Shown here one piece after another: positions 1 through 6,607 of a stretch of 6,607 nucleotides of DNA (its first letter is position 1; each line of letters begins with the position of its first letter). The notes beneath the pieces are model-generated. The model had not been told where the DNA came from and did no database searches. It saw only the letters and a list, made by a program, of their open reading frames with translations. The stretch is taken from the NCBI GenBank assembly GCA_035298385.1, contig DATGYC010000278.1, positions 1 through 6,607 of the forward strand. The letters run 5' to 3'. A program made the position numbers and the translations under genes. The DNA comes from DATGYC01 sp035298385 (GTDB lineage Bacteria > Bacillota > Sulfobacillia > Symbiobacteriales > Symbiobacteriaceae).

Positions 1-945
1 CACGTCTGCATCTTGGGCCAAGGTGATCACCACCTCCTTGGTTCCCTTGCCAGAGCCGGTGCCGAGCGTGATCTGGATGTTGTTGGAGGGGAGCCACTGC
101 TGGCCGCCGCCAGCATCCTCGGTAAACTTGAACTCGGAGCCGGCTGGGACCTGGCCGGCGCCGGTACCGATCGGCTTGGTCAGCTCATAGCGGCCTGCTG
201 TCTTGTTCCAACTCATCAGCCATTCGGGCTGGGCCTTGAAGGAGCCCCCGGATGTGCCGCCCCAGCTATTGAAGGGACCGGAGATATAGACCTTGGCGGC
301 GCCCTTATCATCCTTGCGGAAGCCGAGCTTGCCCGGTGTCAGGATGAAGGTGATCTGGGTAGCGTTCGCCTCATAGCCGATCAGGGCTACATCAGCAGCC
401 CGGGCGTCCTTGACACCAGCGATGGGTAGGCTGGGCGAGAGGCTGAATCCCTCGCTGCCGGTACCCTTCAACGCCAGGTCATGCGTCAGCTTGGCGACGA
501 TCTCTCGCTTGGAGTCCAGGTAGGCGGACTGGATGCGGGGCTTCAGGTCGGGCGGCTGGGTAGCGACCTTCTCCTCGCCCTCGAGCAACCAGACCTCAGC
601 CTTGCCGTCCTTTACTTCTATGAAACGGTCGGTGCCGACGTCCTTGCCGGCCCAGGTGTCACCGCCCTTGCGGATGATGAAGCCGACCTTCTCTGTCTGA
701 ACGGGCAGGGTGACGACGGCCTTGGCGCCGTACTCATCCCTTTCGGTGAATTGGAAGGATTTCCCTTCCTTGCCGAAGGGCCAGACCCAGAGGTCCCAGG
801 GCTGGTAGTCCTCGGCCCAGCGGTGGTAGTGGAAGGTGATCGTCGTGCCGGTCTCCTTCGGCGGCTCAGGGGTCTTCTTGGTACAGCCGAAGACGAGCGA
901 GAGCGCCAGGAGGAGTGTGAGCCAGAGGGCGAGTCGTTTACGCAT
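1..945 (-). CDS. pulA: Pullulanase-type secreted lipoprotein, N-terminal 315 residues (partial)
   Basis: The reading frame opens at 945 on the minus strand and stays open to the window edge, so only the N-terminus is present. The start has GGAGG seven bases upstream (953-957). The protein begins MRKRLALWLTLLLALSLVFGC: a basic n-region, a hydrophobic core and a lipobox-like LVFGC, so Cys21 is the likely lipidation site and the enzyme would be anchored outside the cell. Residues about 35-130 (ITFHYHRWAEDYQPWDLWVW, later GFIIRKGG and RFIEVKDGKAEVW) match the bacterial pullulanase-associated PUD/CBM41 domain, which binds alpha-glucans. Residues about 135-200 look like the Ig-like linker domain of pullulanases (PRIQSAYLDS). 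Residues about 196-310 (VYISGPFNSWGG, EFKFTED) resemble a glycan-binding early-set/CBM48- or CBM20-like module. The GH13 catalytic domain is not in view, so pullulanase is inferred from domain order; amylopullulanase or another PUD-bearing GH13 enzyme is possible. Confidence 0.85.
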   Translation of the reverse strand, partial: MRKRLALWLTLLLALSLVFGCTKKTPEPPKETGTTITFHYHRWAEDYQPWDLWVWPFGKEGKSFQFTERDEYGAKAVVTLPVQTEKVGFIIRKGGDTWAGKDVGTDRFIEVKDGKAEVWLLEGEEKVATQPPDLKPRIQSAYLDSKREIVAKLTHDLALKGTGSEGFSLSPSLPIAGVKDARAADVALIGYEANATQITFILTPGKLGFRKDDKGAAKVYISGPFNSWGGTSGGSFKAQPEWLMSWNKTAGRYELTKPIGTGAGQVPAGSEFKFTEDAGGGQQWLPSNNIQITLGTGSGKGTKEVVITLAQDADV

Positions 946-981
946 GTGTCTCCCTCCAAAAGTGGGCAACGGTCGCCATGT

Positions 982-996
982 GTGCAACCGTTTTCG
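982..996. promoter_or_regulatory. cre-like catabolite operator between pulA and ldh
   Basis: The bases GTGCAACCGTTTTCG match every fixed position of the core TGNAANCGNWNNC of the CcpA catabolite-responsive element; only the two flanking W positions differ. The wider block 981-998 is a loose palindrome centred on CG at 989-990, as expected for a LacI/GalR-family operator. It lies 37 bp upstream of the pulA start and about 100 bp upstream of ldh, so it could act on either gene. A sugar-specific LacI-type regulator (MalR-like) is an alternative owner. No regulator gene is in the window. Confidence 0.45.
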
Positions 997-1008
997 CAAC
1001 CGATTCCA
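994..1008. promoter_or_regulatory. Second, overlapping cre-like motif
   Basis: TCGCAACCGATTCCA fits the full cre consensus WTGNAANCGNWNNCW with one mismatch, C in place of T at the second position. It overlaps the first cre-like motif by three bases and is offset by exactly 12 bp. Both share the core GCAACCG. The repeat makes chance less likely, but the match is by eye and the site may not be bound. Confidence 0.3.
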
Positions 1009-1065
1009 TTGTTCCCTTTCGGCGTAAAGAACTCCTGCAGGCGGGTCCCCATTCTGCACAGACTA

Positions 1066-1089
1066 CTCCCTGGGAGTCTACCCTGGGAG
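1066..1089 (+). promoter_or_regulatory. Hairpin overlapping the ldh ribosome binding site
   Basis: CTCCC (1066-1070) can pair with GGGAG (1085-1089), which is most of the ldh Shine-Dalgarno GGGAGG (1085-1090). Inside it, GGG (1072-1074) can pair with CCC (1081-1083) around a six-base loop, separated from the outer stem by one T-T mismatch. CCCTGGGAG also occurs twice directly (1068-1076 and 1081-1089). The element could lower ldh translation in the mRNA. Effect and conservation are not known. Confidence 0.35.
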
Positions 1090-1099
1090 GTCATCGCTA

Positions 1100-2029
1100 A
1101 TGGCAAAGATCGTGCTGATTGGAACCGGCGCCGTGGGCGCCTCGTTCGCCTATGCCTGTGTGCTGAAATCGCTCTGCAATGAGCTTGTCCTGATCGACGT
1201 CAACCAGCAGAAGGCGCTGGGCGACGCGATCGATCTGAACCATGCGATGGCCTGTGAGAAGCCGATGCAGATCACGGCCGGGGCGTACTCGGATTGCGCC
1301 GGGGCCGACATCATCGTGATTACGGCCGGGACCGCCCAGAGACCGGGGGAGACCCGGCTGGATCTGATGCATCGCAACGTGGCGATCTTCAAGGCGATCC
1401 TGGCGGAGGTGGAGCGGTACGCCCCGCCGGAGGCGATCCTCCTGATCGCATCCAACCCGGTCGACATTCTGACGCACGTCGCCTACAAGCTGTCGGGGCG
1501 CCCCAAGGCCCAGGTGATCGGCTCGGGGACGGTGCTGGACTCCAACCGGTTTCGCTTCTTGGTAGGCGAGGCGCTGGACGTCTCGCCACGCTCGGTGCAT
1601 GGCTTCGTGATCGGTGAGCACGGGGACTCGGAGGTGCCCGTCTGGTCGTCGCTGCAGTTGGCGGGGATCCAAGTCGGCTCCGAGGGGCGCTATGGGATCA
1701 GCGACGCTGAGAAGGAGCGGATCTTCCGGGAGACCGTTGGCGCGGCCGGAGAGATTATCAGGCTCAAGGGAGCGACCTACTACGGGATCGCCTCTGCGCT
1801 CGCACGGATCTGCGAGGCGATCCTGCGGGACCACCGGGCGGTGCTGCCAGTCTCCTCCTTCTTGGAGGGGTACTACGGGATCTCGGACGTCTGCCTGGGC
1901 GTGCCCTCCCTGTTGGGGCGGGATGGGGTGATCGAGACGCTGGAGATCCCGCTGACTGAGGAGGAGCGGGCGAAGCTGGTCCATTCGGCTGAGACGCTGA
2001 AGACGTTCATCAAGGAGATCGGCTATTAG
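1100..2029 (+). CDS. ldh: L-lactate dehydrogenase, FBP-responsive type
   Basis: Cytosolic enzyme that reduces pyruvate to L-lactate with NADH, regenerating NAD+ in fermentation. It has 309 residues, normal for the family. Visible features: Rossmann glycine motif GTGAVG (8-13); Asp33 at the end of beta-2 for NAD ribose; the mobile loop AQRPGETR with Gln80 at the position that separates LDH (Gln) from malate dehydrogenase (Arg) and Arg86 as the transition-state arginine; Asn119; the Asp147/Arg150 pair; and the catalytic His174 in IGEHGDSE, the L-LDH signature. Arg152 and His167 align with Arg173 and His188 of the Geobacillus enzyme, which bind fructose 1,6-bisphosphate, so allosteric activation by FBP is expected. 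The ATG at 1100 follows GGGAGG (1085-1090) by nine bases. It diverges from pulA and ends ten bases before a strong hairpin, so it is probably monocistronic. Confidence 0.96.
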   Translation: MAKIVLIGTGAVGASFAYACVLKSLCNELVLIDVNQQKALGDAIDLNHAMACEKPMQITAGAYSDCAGADIIVITAGTAQRPGETRLDLMHRNVAIFKAILAEVERYAPPEAILLIASNPVDILTHVAYKLSGRPKAQVIGSGTVLDSNRFRFLVGEALDVSPRSVHGFVIGEHGDSEVPVWSSLQLAGIQVGSEGRYGISDAEKERIFRETVGAAGEIIRLKGATYYGIASALARICEAILRDHRAVLPVSSFLEGYYGISDVCLGVPSLLGRDGVIETLEIPLTEEERAKLVHSAETLKTFIKEIGY

Positions 2030-2038
2030 GCAGCAAGA

Positions 2039-2075
2039 AGAAGACCCAAGGCGTTGGCCTTGGGTCTTCTGTCTT
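2039..2075 (+). terminator. Intrinsic-type terminator after ldh
   Basis: A perfect 14-bp stem (2039-2052 with 2057-2070) closes a GTTG tetraloop, starting ten bases after the ldh stop. The 3' arm ends TCTTCT and runs into GTCTT, so the T-rich tail is present but interrupted. It separates ldh from the carA promoter at 2121. The 5' arm is purine-rich, so weak function on the other strand is possible but would serve no gene here. Confidence 0.85.
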
Positions 2076-2120
2076 ACTTGGAGTGCTTCCCTTTGCGGTG
2101 CAACTCTTCTAACATCGCCC

Positions 2121-2150
2121 TTGCAATGCATAAAGTGTGCATGATATACT
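2121..2150 (+). promoter_or_regulatory. Sigma-A-type extended -10 promoter for carA
   Basis: TTGCAA (2121-2126) as -35 and TATACT (2145-2150) as -10 are separated by 18 bp. TG at 2142-2143 one base before the -10 gives an extended -10. The surrounding 2085-2220 stretch is clearly more AT-rich than the flanking genes. Transcription should begin near 2157, about 75 bases before the upstream ATG at 2233 and 150 before the likely carA start at 2308. Confidence 0.7.
2126..2143. promoter_or_regulatory. Upstream ARG-box-like palindrome in the carA promoter spacer
   Basis: ATGCA (2126-2130) and TGCAT (2138-2142) form an inverted repeat within the promoter spacer, partly over the extended -10. It is weaker than the downstream site against the ArgR/AhrC pattern, because the half-sites are not optimally spaced. 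A variant reading starts at 2138 (TGCATGATATACTC), which lies 22 bp from the downstream box, close to the roughly 21-bp phasing usual for paired ARG boxes. Confidence 0.45.
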
Positions 2151-2159
2151 CCGTCAGCC

Positions 2160-2173
2160 TGCATAAATATGCA
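2160..2173. promoter_or_regulatory. ARG-box-like operator at the carA transcription start
   Basis: TGCATAAATATGCA has perfect 6-bp arms (TGCATA/TATGCA) around AA and fits the ArgR/AhrC ARG-box layout TGAATWWWWATTCA with one symmetrical substitution per arm (C for A, G for T). It starts about three bases after the predicted transcription start, where a bound repressor would block RNA polymerase. With the upstream palindrome it suggests arginine repression of carAB. No argR is in the window. Confidence 0.6.
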
Positions 2174-2207
2174 TCTGTCCAACATCATACTTTTCCGATG
2201 ACCGTTG

Positions 2208-2226
2208 CCTTTGTACAAAGGAGGGG
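2208..2226 (+). promoter_or_regulatory. Palindrome masking the upstream Shine-Dalgarno sequence of carA
   Basis: CCTTTGTACAAAGG (2208-2221) is a perfect 14-bp palindrome. As RNA it can form a 5-bp stem with a GTAC loop. Its 3' arm AAAGG is the first half of the strong ribosome binding site AAAGGAGGGG (2217-2226), six bases before the ATG at 2233. The hairpin would therefore compete with ribosome loading at that upstream start. As DNA it could instead be a protein site. Confidence 0.45.
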
Positions 2227-2232
2227 CGTATA

Positions 2233-2307
2233 ATGAGCGAGGATAAGCAGGGTTCCCTACCCAGATTAACCGGGTGCCGTGACGCCCGGATCGAGGAGGA
2301 CCTCCAT
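2233..2307 (+). other. In-frame upstream start and 25-codon leader of carA
   Basis: An ATG at 2233 opens a frame that runs without a stop into carA, adding 25 residues beginning MSEDKQGSLPRLTG. Its ribosome binding site (AAAGGAGGGG, 2217-2226) is as good as the internal one. The extra residues have no CarA resemblance that I can recognise, are polar, and do not look like a signal peptide. Either some carA is made as a longer form, or this start serves translation control of the downstream one. Confidence 0.4.
2293..2299 (+). promoter_or_regulatory. Ribosome binding site that supports the carA start at 2308
   Basis: GAGGAGG lies eight bases before the ATG at 2308. This spacing is ideal and decides the start in favour of MFGYLVLEDG, the usual CarA N-terminus, over the in-frame ATG at 2233. 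Confidence 0.75.
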
Positions 2308-3417
2308 ATGTTCGGTTACCTAGTGCTCGAGGACGGCAATGTCTTCGCGGGCACCGCTTTTGGTGCGCGCGGCGAACAGGTTGGCGAAGTGGTTTTCAAC
2401 ACCGGCATGACCGGCTACCAGGAAGTGCTGACCGACCCCTCCTACTGCGGCCAGATTGTGACCATGACCTATCCCCTGATTGGCAACTACGGCATCAACC
2501 CGCAGGACTTTGAGTCCGGGAAGTCGTGGGTCAGGGGCTTCATTGTGAAGGAGTACTGCCCGGAGCCTAGCCATTGGGAGGCGACGCAGTCCCTCTCCGA
2601 GTATTTGGCGTCTCAAAACGTGATCGGGCTGGCGGGGATCGACACCCGCGCCCTGACCCGACACCTGCGCGGTGGTGGAACCCTGCGCGGCGTGATTGTG
2701 GCACGTGAGACCGCCCTCTCGGAGGTGGAGACCGCCGCACTCGTGGCTAAGGCACGGGCTTTTGTTATGCGCTCGCACGTGCGTGAGGTGACGACGCAGG
2801 CCATCTACCACCGGCCTGGGAAGGGCTACCATGTGGTCGTGATGGACTTCGGGCTGAAGGAGAACATCCTGCGTTCGCTCCAGCAGCTCGGCTGCTCGCT
2901 GACTGTGGTGCCGGCGACGACGAGCGCTGAGGTGATTCTGGCGCTGAAGCCGGACGGGATCATGCTGACGAACGGCCCGGGCGACCCGACGGACGTGCCG
3001 GAGGCGATCGAGGCGGTTAAGGCCCTGATCGAGCAGGGTCAGGTACCGATCTTCGGTATCTGCCTGGGGCACCAGATCATCTCGCTGGCGCTGGGCGCCC
3101 AGACCTACAAGCTGAAGTTCGGCCATCGCGGGACGAACCATCCGGTCAAGGACTTCCTGACCGGGCGGGTCTACATCACCTCGCAGAATCACGGCTACGC
3201 CGTGGATGACTCGACGCTGGATAAGCGGTTCGTCCAGGTGACCCATCGCAACCTGAACGATGGAACGGTAGAGGGCATCGCCATGCTGCACAGCCCGGTC
3301 TTCTCAGTGCAGTACCACCCGGAAGCCTGCCCGGGCCCTGAGGAGAACTTCTACCTGTTTGAACGCTTCTACGGCTTCATGAAGAATAAGAAGGGTGCGG
3401 CGCTACAGCCGGCCTAG
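2308..3417 (+). CDS. carA: Carbamoyl phosphate synthetase small (glutaminase) subunit
   Basis: CarA hydrolyses glutamine and passes ammonia through a tunnel to CarB, which makes carbamoyl phosphate for arginine and pyrimidine synthesis in the cytosol. From the 2308 start it has 369 residues, in the normal range of about 360-385. The N-terminal CarA-specific domain covers about 1-150, with the family motifs FNTGMTGYQEVLTDPSY and GIDTRALTRHLR. The class I glutamine amidotransferase domain covers about 174-360. Its triad is visible: Cys252 in GICLGHQ, and His337 and Glu339 in QYHPEA. NGPGDP (222-227) and FGHRGTNHPV (271-280) are also typical. The start at 2308 was preferred on homology and on GAGGAGG eight bases upstream; starting at 2233 would give 394 residues. 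Upstream ARG-box-like sites imply arginine control. carB follows in the same direction, but after an unusually long 349-bp gap. Confidence 0.97.
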   Translation: MFGYLVLEDGNVFAGTAFGARGEQVGEVVFNTGMTGYQEVLTDPSYCGQIVTMTYPLIGNYGINPQDFESGKSWVRGFIVKEYCPEPSHWEATQSLSEYLASQNVIGLAGIDTRALTRHLRGGGTLRGVIVARETALSEVETAALVAKARAFVMRSHVREVTTQAIYHRPGKGYHVVVMDFGLKENILRSLQQLGCSLTVVPATTSAEVILALKPDGIMLTNGPGDPTDVPEAIEAVKALIEQGQVPIFGICLGHQIISLALGAQTYKLKFGHRGTNHPVKDFLTGRVYITSQNHGYAVDDSTLDKRFVQVTHRNLNDGTVEGIAMLHSPVFSVQYHPEACPGPEENFYLFERFYGFMKNKKGAALQPA

Positions 3418-3429
3418 GTTAGGTAACCC

Positions 3430-3481
3430 CCTGCGAGACGGCTGCCGCGGTCGGGGCGGGTACCCCGCTCGCTCCCGCAGG
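3430..3481 (+). repeat. Long stem-loop just after carA
   Basis: CCTGCGAGA (3430-3438) pairs with TCCCGCAGG (3473-3481) with one A-C mismatch. Inside it, GCGGG (3456-3460) pairs with CCCGC (3464-3468), extendable by a G-U and a G-C pair. It starts 13 bases after the carA stop. No T-run follows, so it is not a classical terminator, but it could protect the carA mRNA end or form part of a larger RNA fold. Confidence 0.5.
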
Positions 3482-3495
3482 TCTGTGCATTCGAG

Positions 3496-3559
3496 TCAGG
3501 TAAATACGATGACCTGAAGGTCGCTCGGAGGTACACCGACCCCTCGGCGTCAGCCGGGG
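3496..3559 (+). repeat. Chain of competing hairpins in the carA-carB spacer
   Basis: Four pairings can be drawn. A: TCAGGT (3496-3501) with ACCTGA (3512-3517). B: GACC (3511-3514) with GGTC (3519-3522), tetraloop TGAA. C: GGTCG (3519-3523) with CGACC (3537-3541). D: CCC-T-CGGC (3541-3548) with GCCG-GGG (3553-3559), loop GTCA. B shares bases with both A and C, so B and A+C exclude one another, a layout reminiscent of attenuators and riboswitch expression platforms. D is the most stable by eye. Folding energies were not computed. Confidence 0.4.
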
Positions 3560-3562
3560 CAG

Positions 3563-3632
3563 GGGCACCCAGGCCGTCTTCTTCTGGCGTTTGGGGCCAC
3601 CGTTGAGTTTGCACTCCGGGTCCTGGGCGCCC
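3563..3632 (+). repeat. 11-bp long-range inverted repeat in the spacer
   Basis: GGGCACCCAGG (3563-3573) pairs with CCTGGGCGCCC (3622-3632) at ten of eleven positions, with one A-C mismatch, around a 48-base loop. It directly follows hairpin D and would organise the middle of the spacer if the RNA folds. Confidence 0.45.
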
Positions 3633-3717
3633 TAACACCTGGGCCGTCCGGATTGGGCAGCACCGCTGGTTTGGCTGGCGTTTTTTTTGGTCGAGTAAAC
3701 CACTCTAGCTCAGAGAG

Positions 3718-3748
3718 CGAATTAAGGCGCCCCGTGAGGCGCCATTCG
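3718..3748 (+). repeat. Stem-loop immediately upstream of the carB ribosome binding site
   Basis: CGAAT (3718-3722) pairs with ATTCG (3744-3748), and GGCGCC (3726-3731) pairs with GGCGCC (3738-3743) around a six-base loop. A three-base TAA bulge separates the two helices. It ends three bases before AGGAGG (3752-3757), leaving the ribosome binding site free. It could be a processing or stabilising element at the 5' end of a carB message, or the last element of the spacer fold. Confidence 0.5.
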
Positions 3749-3766
3749 TTTAGGAGGAACTTTTTC

Positions 3767-6607
<2,841 letters not shown>

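Larger units (their letters stand above)
3418..3766 (+). other. Structured non-coding spacer between carA and carB
   Basis: This stretch has no credible open reading frame on either strand: plus-strand starts such as the ATG at 3509 stop within a few codons, and the minus-strand frames have unremarkable composition. It is GC-rich and dense in inverted repeats, listed separately, and it contains a run of eight T at 3681-3688. carA and carB usually abut or are tens of bases apart, so this gap is unusual. If one transcript covers both genes it is a long structured internal leader for carB. I recognise no tRNA, known riboswitch or insertion-sequence end in it. Confidence 0.6.

Noticed and set aside
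13..1182. Plus-strand open frames over the pulA region
   Set aside because: They lie opposite the minus-strand pullulanase, which has a lipobox, a ribosome binding site and PUD motifs; the plus-strand frames have none.
1100..2029. Malate dehydrogenase as an alternative for ldh
   Set aside because: The substrate-specificity position is Gln80, not Arg, and IGEHGDSE is the L-LDH form of the active-site signature.
1097..2218. 373-codon minus-strand frame over ldh and the carA leader
   Set aside because: It lies opposite the well-supported ldh, has low-complexity Arg/Asp/Gln composition and crosses the ldh terminator.
3486..3500. TTCGAGT, resembling a tRNA T-loop, in the spacer
   Set aside because: The flanking five bases on each side do not pair, and no acceptor or anticodon arm could be drawn around it.
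3524..3551. T-box-like string GGAGGTACACCG followed by CGTC in the spacer
   Set aside because: It does not match the invariant T-box antiterminator bases AGGGTGGNACCGCG, and no stem I specifier loop was found.
3418..3766. Mobile element or MITE as explanation of the spacer
   Set aside because: The two ends show no terminal inverted repeats and no flanking target duplication that I can see. An eroded element cannot be excluded.

Overview
The window looks like ordinary bacterial chromosome from a GC-rich, Gram-positive-type (Bacillota-like) organism, possibly thermophilic. The evidence is a lipoprotein pullulanase with an N-terminal PUD domain, an FBP-type L-lactate dehydrogenase, cre-like (CcpA) motifs, ARG-box-like (ArgR/AhrC) motifs and strong GGAGG ribosome binding sites. 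A Symbiobacterium- or Thermaerobacter-like source would fit, but the genus is a guess.

Layout. (1) 1-945, minus strand: the first 315 codons of a secreted lipoprotein pullulanase (pulA), whose catalytic part lies beyond the left edge. (2) 946-1099: a divergent intergenic region with two overlapping cre-like motifs and a hairpin over the ldh ribosome binding site. (3) 1100-2029, plus strand: L-lactate dehydrogenase, closed by a 14-bp perfect hairpin (2039-2070). (4) 2071-2307: the carA control region. It has an extended -10 promoter (2121-2150), two ARG-box-like palindromes over and just after it, a palindrome that can mask a Shine-Dalgarno sequence (2208-2221), and an in-frame upstream start at 2233. 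(5) 2308-3417: carA, the glutaminase subunit of carbamoyl phosphate synthetase. (6) 3418-3766: a 349-bp non-coding spacer between carA and carB, rich in hairpins. (7) 3767 to the right edge: carB, the large synthetase subunit, 947 codons present and cut just before its C-terminal allosteric domain.

How the genes work together. pulA and ldh are divergent and share a control region that fits carbon catabolite control: polysaccharide debranching outside the cell, fermentation end-step inside. carA and carB form one enzyme that makes carbamoyl phosphate from glutamine, bicarbonate and ATP. The ARG-box-like sites suggest the pair serves arginine synthesis, or is at least arginine-repressed, and is not solely under pyrimidine control.

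Most of the window is conventional. The parts that standard gene annotation leaves unexplained are the carA-carB spacer, with hairpins that exclude one another, and the carA leader, with two in-frame starts, each with its own strong ribosome binding site, the first maskable by a palindrome. Neither can be called a new system from sequence alone.
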